Shown here piece after piece: positions 17,574-24,895 of a stretch of 64,000 nucleotides of DNA (position 1 is the first letter of the stretch; every line of letters starts with the position of its first letter). Location: NCBI GenBank assembly GCA_017745175.1, contig JAGHZY010000017.1, positions 20,576 through 84,575 of the forward strand. Direction: 5' to 3'. A program made the translations under genes and the position numbers. The stretch comes from Sphingopyxis sp. (GTDB lineage Bacteria > Pseudomonadota > Alphaproteobacteria > Sphingomonadales > Sphingomonadaceae). The notes below the pieces were generated by a model. It did no database searches and had not been told where the DNA came from. It worked only from the letters and a program-made list of their open reading frames with translations.

Positions 17574-18476
17574 ATGCGCATTCGTCCGGTACCGGGCATG
17601 ATGGTCGCGGCGCTGGTATTGGCCGGCTGCTCCTTCGGTCCGCATCTGCGATCCGCACTGCCGGTGGTCAAGGACGTCCCGGTTCTCGCCGGTCTTTCGC
17701 CCGAGCAATCTCTCGAACGCGCCCGGGCTTTCCTCGCGTCGAGGCAATATGGCTTGGCGATCGAGCTGTTCAAGGCGGCGAGCCGCGACCCGGAGCTCGA
17801 GGTCGATAGTCTGAACGGCCTCGCGATCGCTTATGACGGTATCGGACGGCGCGATGTCGCGGAACGCTATTTTCAGAAGGCGCTGGCCTTGCGTACCGAT
17901 GATCAGCGGACGCGCCGCAATCTCGCGACCTTCTATGCCGCATCGCGGCAGTCGGGGAAGCGCCGATCGCTGCTGGCCGATGGGGCGGGCACACCGGCGG
18001 ACGAGCGGGCGGATATCGTCCCGACGCCGGCTATTGAACCGGTCTTGTCCGCAGAGCCGCCGCGGGTAGCACATGTCTCGGCGATCGCGGATGGGGAATT
18101 GCGGAAACCGAGTCCCCTCGGCGCCAGTTTTCATCCCTTGCTGGTCGAGGCCCGGCTTTCGGACCGTCCGTCCGCCCCGGCTCCGCCCTCGACCGACGAA
18201 ATGTCAATAGCCTGCCTGACGGGCACAGATCCTGCGGACCCGGGCAACACGGACGAGATTCGGATGCTCCGCATCAGTATCGGCGAGGTATTCATCGCGA
18301 CCCAGGTGAACGGAGCGGTGTGCTCGGTCGTTCCGGGAAGCGCGGTTGCCATTTCCCAGTCGGCGGGGATGAGCAACAAGGCCTATCTCGGTCTGGTCGC
18401 CGCCTATCTCGATCAGATCAATCATATGGGTTATTTCGCGGGAATCAGCCTGCCGACAGGGCAGGCCGCACTTTGA
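17574..18476 (+). CDS. tadD: TadD-like TPR lipoprotein
   Basis: A 300-residue lipoprotein (lipobox LAGC, Cys19). TPR repeats span about residues 40-130 (ARAFLASRQYGLAIELFKAA; GLAIAYDGIGRRDVAERYFQ; ALRTDDQRTRRNLATFYAAS). TadD-type TPR lipoproteins support secretin and pilus biogenesis. After a low-complexity linker, the C-terminal 110 residues form a separate domain (IRMLRISIGEVFIATQVNGA...LVAAYLDQINHM) that I do not recognise and that typical TadD proteins lack. The start is the ATG 2 bases after tadC; the end overlaps the next gene. Confidence 0.85.
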   Translation: MRIRPVPGMMVAALVLAGCSFGPHLRSALPVVKDVPVLAGLSPEQSLERARAFLASRQYGLAIELFKAASRDPELEVDSLNGLAIAYDGIGRRDVAERYFQKALALRTDDQRTRRNLATFYAASRQSGKRRSLLADGAGTPADERADIVPTPAIEPVLSAEPPRVAHVSAIADGELRKPSPLGASFHPLLVEARLSDRPSAPAPPSTDEMSIACLTGTDPADPGNTDEIRMLRISIGEVFIATQVNGAVCSVVPGSAVAISQSAGMSNKAYLGLVAAYLDQINHMGYFAGISLPTGQAAL

Positions 18477-19366
18477 TGCGGCGGCGGGGCAACCGGATCG
18501 CGGCGGTTGCGACGGTGCTCGTCTTTTGCGCGGTTTCAGCCGCCCATGTGTCGGCGGCCGATCCGGCCGCATCGACAGCAACGGAAACGGGTTCGCCGAG
18601 GGCGGCCCTGCTTCGCGCGGTCGACGACGCGCTGGCGGGTCAGCGATATGTCGAAGCCGAAGCGCTGCTGGATCGCCTCGCGAAGCAGGCCGGAGACAAT
18701 AGCGGCGAAACCGGGCTGATGCGTGCCGAATGGCTCATCGCCGTCGGGCGCCCCGCCGAGGCGGCACCGCTTCTGGCGTCGATCAACCCCGACGAGCGAT
18801 GGCAATGCAGGAAATTGTCCGCCGAAATAACAGCTCGTGTCCGGATCCTCCGGCTCGACGGTGCGGACCAGCTCGCGACAAGCGGCGAAAAGGCCTGTGG
18901 CGAAGATCCGGTGTTCTGGCGCAGCGCAGGCCGGTTGCATCTCGCCCGCGACCGGGCGCCCGCCGCGGTCGCGGCGTTTCGCAAAAGCCTGTCGCTCGAT
19001 CCCGCGAATGGCAGCGTGCGAGGCGATCTCGGCGTTGCCCTGATTGCCGCCGGCGATGCCCCGGAAGCGGCGCGCGTCCTTTCCGCGCTGCTGCTTCTCG
19101 ACCCCGATCAGACGGAAGCGCGGATCAATTTGGACTATGCAAACGGGATGCTGGGACGGCAACCGTCACGGCGGCCGTCGGACAGCGACCTGGTGTGGAG
19201 CCGCCGCCTTCAATATGCCGGCCTTGGTGCGCAACGCGCGAGCCATTCGCCCCTCGCCGAAGCCTTGCTGGGTCAGGCGCTGATCGCGCGGCCGCGTCAT
19301 GACGAGCAACTCTGGCGGCAATATGGCGCGGTAACGGGGCGCGATGACGAAGGGCGCGTGCATTGA
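18476..19366 (+). CDS. Exported TPR protein of the Tad locus
   Basis: A 296-residue protein with a signal peptide (about residues 1-28, ending AAHVSAAD). TPR-like helical repeats run through residues 40-240, for example VDDALAGQRYVEAEALLDRL, AGRLHLARDRAPAAVAAFRK and LGVALIAAGDAPEAARVLSA. It starts in overlap with the tadD-like stop (TGATG) and ends in overlap with tadV. Two consecutive TPR genes are common in alphaproteobacterial Tad loci; this second one is a likely periplasmic assembly factor. The precise role is unknown. Confidence 0.85.
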   Translation: MRRRGNRIAAVATVLVFCAVSAAHVSAADPAASTATETGSPRAALLRAVDDALAGQRYVEAEALLDRLAKQAGDNSGETGLMRAEWLIAVGRPAEAAPLLASINPDERWQCRKLSAEITARVRILRLDGADQLATSGEKACGEDPVFWRSAGRLHLARDRAPAAVAAFRKSLSLDPANGSVRGDLGVALIAAGDAPEAARVLSALLLLDPDQTEARINLDYANGMLGRQPSRRPSDSDLVWSRRLQYAGLGAQRASHSPLAEALLGQALIARPRHDEQLWRQYGAVTGRDDEGRVH

Positions 19367-19833
19367 TCGCAATCAAGGCCGTCTATGTGACCATTCTGGC
19401 GCTCGCTGCCTATTCCGATGCCCGCCGCCTCACCATCCCCAATATCTATCCGCTGTTGCTCCTCCTGCTCGGGGGCGTCGCCTGGTTCGCCGGTTTTCCC
19501 TTCATCGCGCCGCTATGGTCGCACCTCCTGCATTTCGCGATCGCGCTGGGGATCGGGATGCTGCTGTTTCACCTCGGCTGGTTCGGTGGCGGCGATGTCA
19601 AGCTTTATGCGGCCGTTTCGCTGTGGTTCGCCCTTTCGAACGGCCTGCTTTTGCTGATGGCAGTCTCGCTGAGCGGCATGGCGATTGTCGTGCTGGCGAT
19701 TTCCCTGCGGCTAATGCAGGGCGCCCTTGGTTCGACCGATCGCAAGCGGGGCGGTTTCATGCAACGCCGGATCGCCTATGGATTGGCGATTGCGGCGGGT
19801 GGAATCGGCTCGCTGTTCTGGACCTATCCCTAG
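19363..19833 (+). CDS. tadV: Prepilin peptidase TadV/CpaA
   Basis: A 156-residue polytopic aspartic peptidase of family A24. The two catalytic Asp motifs are AAYSDARRLTIPN near the N-terminus and GWFGGGDVKLYAAV (GxGD-type) in the middle; five or six TM helices surround them. It processes the Flp prepilin and TadE-like pseudopilins at the inner membrane. The start is a TTG overlapping the previous stop (TTGA), consistent with low, coupled expression. It is the last gene of the plus-strand tad run. Confidence 0.92.
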   Translation: MIAIKAVYVTILALAAYSDARRLTIPNIYPLLLLLLGGVAWFAGFPFIAPLWSHLLHFAIALGIGMLLFHLGWFGGGDVKLYAAVSLWFALSNGLLLLMAVSLSGMAIVVLAISLRLMQGALGSTDRKRGGFMQRRIAYGLAIAAGGIGSLFWTYP

Positions 19834-19834
19834 A

Positions 19835-19860
19835 GGCCGGCCCGCATTCGGTAGCCGGCC
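19835..19860. terminator. GC-rich stem-loop between convergent tadV and tadE
   Basis: GGCCGGC (19835-19841) pairs with GCCGGCC (19854-19860) around a 12-base loop, in the 37-base gap between two converging operons. No T-tract follows in either direction. It could end both transcripts in a Rho-assisted way or simply be a GC-rich inverted repeat. Confidence 0.4.
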
Positions 19861-19870
19861 ACATCAAACG

Positions 19871-20263
19871 TCATACCGGCGCCGGACGGCACGCGCTGGC
19901 GCTGATCGTATAATCGAGCGGGATGACGGGCACGATCGAGACAAACGGATAGGTGGCTGTCACCTGCCTGCCGTTGACGCTGCCACAGGTCGCCGGCGCG
20001 GCTTCGAATGCGTCGGCGGTCACCGGAACCCCCATCGCCCTGGCCGCCGCATAGCTTTTTACGTCGGCGACCGTCGCGCATTCAGGCCGTTTGAGCGCAT
20101 AGCAGCGCGCGGCATCTTCGACCGCCGATTGCAGCGAATTGCGTACCCACATCGTCCGGCCGAATTCGATGATGCCGAAGGACAGAAGCAGCAACAAGGG
20201 AATGACGAGCGCGAATTCGGCGGCAACCGAACCGCGACGGTCCGAATGCAAGGGCCGCATCAC
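19871..20263 (-). CDS. tadE: TadE-family pseudopilin
   Basis: A 130-residue protein with a short basic N-terminus, then the TadE signature DRRGSVAAEFALVIPLLLLL followed by SFGIIEFGRTMW. The hydrophobic helix after a Gly and a Glu at the fifth position marks a prepilin-peptidase-processed pseudopilin. The remainder carries Cys residues (CYALKRPEC, ATCGS, a terminal C) suggesting periplasmic disulfides. It is last in the tadG-tadE-like-tadE operon; its start overlaps the upstream stop by 4 bases. Confidence 0.9.
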   Translation of the reverse strand: MMRPLHSDRRGSVAAEFALVIPLLLLLSFGIIEFGRTMWVRNSLQSAVEDAARCYALKRPECATVADVKSYAAARAMGVPVTADAFEAAPATCGSVNGRQVTATYPFVSIVPVIPLDYTISASACRPAPV

Positions 20264-20736
20264 GAGATGCGGACCTTTGTCGTGGCCGAAAGCTGCACCG
20301 GGTTGGCCAGTCCCGGCCAGCCGAAAATCGGACTATAGTCAGCGCTTGCGCCGACCGTCACATAATCTCCCGGCAGTTCTCCGCTATCGGGGCATGCGAC
20401 GCTGTCGTCCTCCACCTCGACAATGCCGTCGGCGAGATCGGGACAGCCGAATATCTGCGCCGGTGTGCCCGCGGTGACCGTCAACCCCGTCGCATTGGTC
20501 ACTGCGCTGGTGATCCCGGCTTCGTCAAAGCCGTTGGTCAGAGCATAGCTCGCCCCGGCGCGCGCGGCGGCGCCGACCTGTATCTTGGCCCACGCGAGTC
20601 CGCCGACATCGACCGCGCCGAACAGCAGGATCGCCAGTATCGGCAGGATCAAGACGAACTCGGCCGCGCTGGCGCCCGATCGATCGCGCAGAAATCGTTT
20701 CGTCAACGCCTGCGATCTTGTCCGGGCGCGTCTCAT
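20260..20736 (-). CDS. TadE/TadF-like pseudopilin
   Basis: A 158-residue protein. The start at 20736 was chosen because it overlaps the tadG stop (ATGA on the minus strand) and gives a short basic leader, MRRARTRSQALTKRFL, before DRSGASAAEFVLILPILAILL. This is a TadE-like processing motif and helix. The C-terminal part is a Cys-containing periplasmic domain (IFGCPDLAD, DSVACPDSGELPGDY). Tad loci usually carry TadE and TadF, and this protein may fill the TadF role. The frame remains open upstream, but that part overlaps tadG and is not coding. Confidence 0.88.
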   Translation of the reverse strand: MRRARTRSQALTKRFLRDRSGASAAEFVLILPILAILLFGAVDVGGLAWAKIQVGAAARAGASYALTNGFDEAGITSAVTNATGLTVTAGTPAQIFGCPDLADGIVEVEDDSVACPDSGELPGDYVTVGASADYSPIFGWPGLANPVQLSATTKVRIS

Positions 20737-21932
20737 GCGAGCAAGGCCACCTTGCCGTTGCCGATGTCCCGGATCCCCGACCCGGGGCATTCGTCGTTCA
20801 TGTTGGCGTTGTTGTTGATCGAAACGACAAGCCCGACCAACTGCGTGCACTGCGTGGAGTTGAACACGCTGTTGTTCTTGATCGATAATTCCTGATTGGG
20901 GAAGTAAAACGCCCCCTGAACGTTGAAGATGGCATTGTTCCAGGCGAGAATATTCGTTCCCAGATTGCGGCCCATCATTGCTATGCCGGCATAGCTCCCG
21001 CTCGTCGGGGCCGTCAGGTTGAAGACAAGGTTGTTGCCGAGCGTTACGGTCGTGCCGGGCCTCAGTACGAGCGTAACCCCGGTTCCGTTGATTGTGACGC
21101 CATTATCCAGCCGCAGAATGCCGCCAACGACGTAGGTTCCCGAAGCAAGGTTCAGCGTCTTGTTGCTGGCATTGTTCCTGATTTCGATGCCGGCACAGAA
21201 TTGCCCTGCAGAATAGCTGCCGCCATTCGTGATCTTCGTCGAGTTGGTGCACGGACCCGGCGACGGAACGTCGGCATAGGGATCGGGCACCGGCGTGACG
21301 CCGGTGACTTCCCGACCGATCGTGACCTGGCCGGCATTCTGCTTGTCGATGGAGCCTGCGACATAGGCTGCGCCATTGATCGTACTGCCGTTCTTCATCG
21401 ACATGTTGGCGTTCGAATAGACCGCGCACCCCGGATTGCTGATGCTGTTGTTGTTGTCGATTGAGATAGCCGTGCCGCTCGTGCTGAGGCCGATGATACA
21501 GGCGGCTCCGCCCGATGCGGTTCCGGCAACAGCGCGCGCACGCGCTGTCGGCGCGCTGCCGAGGAAAAGCGCGGCAAGCCCCATCGTCTGGGGCTTCTCC
21601 ACAATGACTTCCCAGAATTCGCCCGAATCCCCGTCTAGACTGTCGAGCTTGTTCGTTGTGACGGTGACATCGTCCTGCCCGTCGATGAAGCCCATACTGG
21701 CAGCGATCGCCTTGCCTTCAAGGTGCCCGGCATCGTCGCCGCTGGCCTGTGCCGCGATAGCGGCTGAAAAGGCGGCCTGATCGGCGGCGCCCTGTGCTTC
21801 GCGCTTCTGCACTGTCCACAGCCCCACATCGACAGCGAGCGCGCCCATGCCGGCGAGAAGGGGCATGGCCATCGCGAAAATCGCGGCCGTTGCGCCCCGG
21901 TTGTCCCTGGTCAGATCGGTCCTGTTCCGCAC
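20733..21932 (-). CDS. tadG: TadG-like pilus protein with beta-helix-like C-terminal domain
   Basis: A 399-residue protein. The GTG start at 21932 is preceded by GGGGAGGG at a 5-base spacing; a second GTG 24 bases upstream would place this site inside the gene. The N-terminus DNRGATAAIFAMAMPLLAGM, then GALAVDVGLWTVQKREAQGA, is the TadG/TadE-type anchor. From about residue 160 the protein is Asn/Gly/Ser-rich with repeated short hydrophobic strands (SIDNNNSISNPGC, GSTINGAAYVAGS, NGVTINGTGVTLV, LSIKNNSVFNS), as in right-handed beta-helix or polymer-forming folds. TadG is an envelope-anchored assembly protein; the C-terminal part could be surface-exposed or wall-contacting. Confidence 0.88.
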   Translation of the reverse strand: MRNRTDLTRDNRGATAAIFAMAMPLLAGMGALAVDVGLWTVQKREAQGAADQAAFSAAIAAQASGDDAGHLEGKAIAASMGFIDGQDDVTVTTNKLDSLDGDSGEFWEVIVEKPQTMGLAALFLGSAPTARARAVAGTASGGAACIIGLSTSGTAISIDNNNSISNPGCAVYSNANMSMKNGSTINGAAYVAGSIDKQNAGQVTIGREVTGVTPVPDPYADVPSPGPCTNSTKITNGGSYSAGQFCAGIEIRNNASNKTLNLASGTYVVGGILRLDNGVTINGTGVTLVLRPGTTVTLGNNLVFNLTAPTSGSYAGIAMMGRNLGTNILAWNNAIFNVQGAFYFPNQELSIKNNSVFNSTQCTQLVGLVVSINNNANMNDECPGSGIRDIGNGKVALLA

Positions 21933-22362
21933 GCGTACCCTCCCCAAAAGAATCACGCTGCGACCTAAAAAGAAAATTAGAGTATGATTGACGAGTCTTC
22001 AACCAAGAAAATGGCGAAAAACATCGATTCGTGACGCAAAATGAGACGCGGTTTCGTTGGCGTGGAGTGGAGTGAAGAGAGCTGGCCATGTTGCGACATT
22101 GGCTATCTTGACGGTGCCTTATTGTCGCGGACAATGATAGCCGAACATTGGGGTTAGATTTCTGTTTCAATATAACCGCTTATCGTGATTTACAGTGATG
22201 GTCCGGCCATGGATTCCGGATCAGGTCTGGGATGATGATGAAGGACAGGGCAATTCGCGGCCGATCGCAACCCGAGCTGTCTGCGGTGGAACCGAAGCCA
22301 TTCAGCGATTGTTCTGGTCGGTGATCGTAACAAGCTGTCATCATCATCACAGGAGATCAGCC
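21933..22362. other. Divergent intergenic region between tadG and the glycine-zipper gene
   Basis: About 430 bases without a convincing gene. The tadG-proximal part is AT-rich. On the minus strand, TTGGTT and TACTCT spaced by 16 bases (within about 21978-22005) form a plausible tadG promoter. The right part carries a REP-like fragment at 22210-22236 and then the ribosome-binding site of the next gene. A frame is open through the right part but its codon choice looks non-coding. Confidence 0.5.
22210..22236. repeat. REP-like intergenic repeat fragment
   Basis: The stretch beginning TGGATTCCGGATCAGG and ending CTGGGATGATG matches the form of a short, partly palindromic intergenic repeat that I recognise as widespread in alphaproteobacterial chromosomes; its translation reads WIPDQVWDD in many spurious ORFs. 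Only one copy was noticed in this window. The family assignment is from memory and needs a genome-wide count. Confidence 0.45.
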
Positions 22363-22737
22363 TTGAAGAAGTTTCTTGCCGCTGCGATTCTCGCAGCCAT
22401 CGCCATTCCGACAGCTCCGGCTCTCGCCGATCCGCCCCCTTGGGCGCCCGCGCACGGGAAGCGTGCGAAGGATCGCGGTCTGTATGACGACCGCGGCCGC
22501 TATTACGAACCGCGCCGCCTGTCGCGTGGCGACCGGATCTGGCGCGCCGACGACGGGCGCTATCACTGTCGCCGCGACAACGGTACGACGGGTCTGATCA
22601 TCGGTGGCGCAGTCGGTGCGCTTGTCGGACGCGAGCTCGACGGCGGGCGTGACCGGACCGTCGGCACGATCATCGGCGCCGCGGGAGGCGGCCTGCTCGG
22701 GCGAGCAATCGACCGCGGCGAACTCAAATGTCGTTGA
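22363..22737 (+). CDS. Glycine-zipper 2TM surface-antigen-like protein
   Basis: A 124-residue exported protein. The start is a TTG because AGGAG lies 7 bases upstream and the codons that follow encode a clean signal peptide (KKFLAAAILAAIAIPTAPALAD); upstream codons look random. The mature part has a basic, Arg/Tyr-rich region (GLYDDRGRYYEPRRLSRGDR) and a C-terminal glycine zipper (GLIIGGAVGALVGREL...GTIIGAAGGGLLG), as in the Rickettsia 17-kDa antigen family. Such proteins insert in or associate with the outer membrane; the function is unknown. Confidence 0.85.
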   Translation: MKKFLAAAILAAIAIPTAPALADPPPWAPAHGKRAKDRGLYDDRGRYYEPRRLSRGDRIWRADDGRYHCRRDNGTTGLIIGGAVGALVGRELDGGRDRTVGTIIGAAGGGLLGRAIDRGELKCR

Positions 22738-22740
22738 ACT

Positions 22741-22907
22741 GAACGGGCGGAGCAAGAGGGACGAGCCATTTCGCTCAGGCGAAGTGTGCTCGCTGTCAGA
22801 AGCAGCTTCATTCCTTTTTCACCAAATGAAGATATCCCGTCGTTGCTCTCCTGCGATCCGGAGAGTTCCCACCGCCCCGTCGAACCTTGTGTTCGGCGGG
22901 GCTTTTT
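22741..22907 (+). ncRNA. Candidate small RNA ending in a terminator (tentative)
   Basis: This segment has no convincing ORF. It holds a hairpin CTCTCC (22846-22851)/GGAGAG (22860-22865) with an 8-base loop, followed by a strong terminator hairpin. It could be simply the 3' untranslated region of the glycine-zipper gene or a separate or processed RNA. No clear promoter was found inside, so the call is weak. Confidence 0.25.
22874..22907 (+). terminator. Rho-independent terminator
   Basis: GCCCCGTCGAAC (22874-22885) pairs with GTTCGGCGGGGC (22891-22902), 12 bp with one G-U and a 5-base loop, followed by TTTTT. It ends the transcript of the glycine-zipper gene or of a small RNA 3' of it. Confidence 0.85.
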
Positions 22908-23238
22908 CGGCTTGCCTTCACCCGCGACGGATGAGCATCCCGCGCTGCAGGTCGATGTGAATCCCTATTCGATCCGATAGTGCCGGAATCGTCTCCATGG
23001 CCGAACCGTGGGCGAAACTCGCCGCATCCGGAAACGGAGGCCTCCAGACGACCGTTACACGGATCCGCAAGCGTCGCGCGCCCGTTCCCGGTCGCTACCG
23101 TCGCACCGGCAAGTGAAGTTGGCTGGCGCCGCGATCGAAATGCGACCCGACCCCCGATCGCTCGCCCCGTTCCAAAAAAGTTGGGCGCATTTTGCCTTGA
23201 TGGCCGTTCTAGCTAGGAAACGGATCAGGAGGAGCGGG

Positions 23239-23748
23239 GTGGCAGCGGAATCTGTCTCCGAACTGGAACGGCTGACCCGGAAATTCCGGCCGCCGCTGAT
23301 CGCCTTTTTTTCGCGCCGGGTCGCGGGTCTCGCTGAGGCCGAGGACATGACCCAGGAGGTTTTTGTGCGGCTGATGCGAACGCAGGCGAACATCGAAGAG
23401 ACGAGTGCTGCCTATATTTTCCGGATCGCCGCGAATCTCGTCAAGGATCGTGCCCGCCATGACCTCGTGCGGCGGCATTTCTCCGATAGCGTGCGAAGCG
23501 AAGGCGGCGCGGGCATCGATCCCTTCGATCCCTTCCGGATCGTTTCGGCGCGCGAGAGTATTTCGGTCCTCTGGGCCGCGATTCAGGCGCTACCCGAACC
23601 CACCCAGCAGATATTCATATTGTATCGTGTCGAGGATATTCCAAAGCAGGCGATCGCGGACAATTTCGGATTTCATCTGCGAACTGTCGACAAGCATATC
23701 TCGCGCGCGCTGGTCTTTCTTGCCCGGCGAATGAGGCAGCAGGCATGA
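23239..23748 (+). CDS. ECF sigma factor, FecI type
   Basis: A 169-residue sigma-70 family protein with regions 2 and 4. Region 2 has LIAFFSRRVAGLAEAEDMTQ then EVFVRLM; region 4 has ALPEPTQQIFILYRVEDIPK and the helix-turn-helix IADNFGFHLRTVDKHISRAL. The GTG start is chosen for the strong AGGAGGAG 6 bases upstream (23227-23234); an ATG at 23200 lacks one. Directly followed by a FecR gene (ATGA overlap) and an STN-bearing TonB receptor, it should be the output of a cell-surface signalling circuit that senses receptor occupancy. Confidence 0.93.
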   Translation: MAAESVSELERLTRKFRPPLIAFFSRRVAGLAEAEDMTQEVFVRLMRTQANIEETSAAYIFRIAANLVKDRARHDLVRRHFSDSVRSEGGAGIDPFDPFRIVSARESISVLWAAIQALPEPTQQIFILYRVEDIPKQAIADNFGFHLRTVDKHISRALVFLARRMRQQA

Positions 23749-24800
23749 TCCCCCAGAACGACAACGACGGCTTTACCGATCAGGAGGAGCAGGCAGCCGC
23801 ATGGTGCCTCCGGATTGCCGATCGGCCGCTCACCTCTGCCGAGCAGGCCGATTTTGACGCATGGCTCGCCGCCGACGGGCGTCACGCCCAATGTTTCGAA
23901 CAGACGGTGGCGGTATGGCAATGCACCGATGCAATCGCGGAACTTCCGGGCTTCCTTTCGCTTCGCGCCAAGGCGCTGACGACGATGGAAAACGCCCGGA
24001 ACCGGAACGAGCAGCCTGCGCAAGGCCTGACCCGGCGTCACGCTTTCGGGGCGCTGACTGCGTTCGCGCTGACGGCGAGTACAGGCGCCTGGTATTGGGC
24101 CAAAAGCCCCGAGGTCTATGCAACTTCGGTAGGTGAACGGCGGATCGTCCGGCTCGCTGACGGGTCCAGCGTCTCGCTGGATGCCGCCAGCCGGATGCTG
24201 GTGTCCTTCACCGATGAACGGCGCGCGATCACGCTCGAGCGCGGCCGGGCCAAGTTCGACGTGGCGAAAGATCCGCTCCGGCCGTTTACGGTGACCGCCG
24301 GCTCGCAGTCGGTCGTGGCGGTCGGTACGAGTTTCAGCGTCGAACTGCTGCGTGACCAGTTGCGCGTCCTGCTCTTCGAAGGGCAAGTCGCGGTCGTTCC
24401 GAGCGCCGCCGCGGCGGCCGCGATCAGGACCGGGCGACCCGCGGCGCAGGCGACAAAGCAGTTGTCGCCCGGACAGGAGCTGGTGGCCGATCTTTCGTCG
24501 GGGGCGGCAGAAATCCTGCCCGTCGAGGCGGAGCGTTCGCTTGGCTGGGAAGGAGGGCGGGTCGATTTCGTCGATATGCCTCTCGCCGATGCGGTCGAGC
24601 GGATCAACCGTTATGCGGCATCGCCCATCGTCATCGGCGACGCGGCGGCCGGGCGCCATCTCGTCAACGGCGTGTTCGACGCGGGCGATACCGACAGTTT
24701 CGTCAAGGGCGTGACATCGCTCTATCCCTTGACTGCGCATGAAGGGAACGGCCAGATCACTATCAAAACTGTAAATTCTGGTAGTTCCGAAGAAAAATAG
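23745..24800 (+). CDS. FecR-type anti-sigma regulator
   Basis: A 351-residue inner-membrane sensor. The N-terminal DUF4880-like segment (AAAWCLRIADRPLTSAEQADF, split as AAAWCLRIAD and SAEQADFDAWLA) interacts with the sigma factor. One TM helix lies near residues 100-118 (RHAFGALTAFALTASTGAWYW). The periplasmic FecR domain follows (YATSVGERRIVRLADGSSVS, DVAKDPLRPFTVTAGSQSVV) and the C-terminal part GGRVDFVDMPLADAVERINR resembles the receptor-binding STN-like end. It overlaps the sigma gene by 4 bases and precedes the receptor by 95 bases. Confidence 0.94.
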   Translation: MIPQNDNDGFTDQEEQAAAWCLRIADRPLTSAEQADFDAWLAADGRHAQCFEQTVAVWQCTDAIAELPGFLSLRAKALTTMENARNRNEQPAQGLTRRHAFGALTAFALTASTGAWYWAKSPEVYATSVGERRIVRLADGSSVSLDAASRMLVSFTDERRAITLERGRAKFDVAKDPLRPFTVTAGSQSVVAVGTSFSVELLRDQLRVLLFEGQVAVVPSAAAAAAIRTGRPAAQATKQLSPGQELVADLSSGAAEILPVEAERSLGWEGGRVDFVDMPLADAVERINRYAASPIVIGDAAAGRHLVNGVFDAGDTDSFVKGVTSLYPLTAHEGNGQITIKTVNSGSSEEK

Positions 24801-24895
24801 CGCCGCTGGATAAAATCAGAGGCGTAAATCGACGGCTGGTTCGTCTTTATGACAGAGGGGCAACAATATCGACCCCTCGCATAGAGGGAGAGGAT

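Larger units (their letters stand above)
22738..23238. other. Intergenic region before the ECF sigma gene
   Basis: About 500 bases without a convincing gene. The left 170 bases carry two hairpins, the second with a terminator tail (see the candidate RNA and terminator entries). The right part is GC-rich, with a weakly coding open frame upstream of the sigma gene that lacks a ribosome-binding site. Confidence 0.5.

Noticed and set aside
22195..22362. N-terminal extension of the glycine-zipper protein with a His run
   Set aside because: It spans the REP-like fragment and has no ribosome-binding site; the TTG at 22363 has one and begins a signal peptide.
23008..23238. Longer ECF sigma start
   Set aside because: The region lacks a Shine-Dalgarno and family similarity; AGGAGGAG marks the GTG at 23239.
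24801..24895. FecI-type promoter before the large receptor
   Set aside because: CGTC and TAAAT elements occur, but not at the spacing known for iron-starvation sigma factors.
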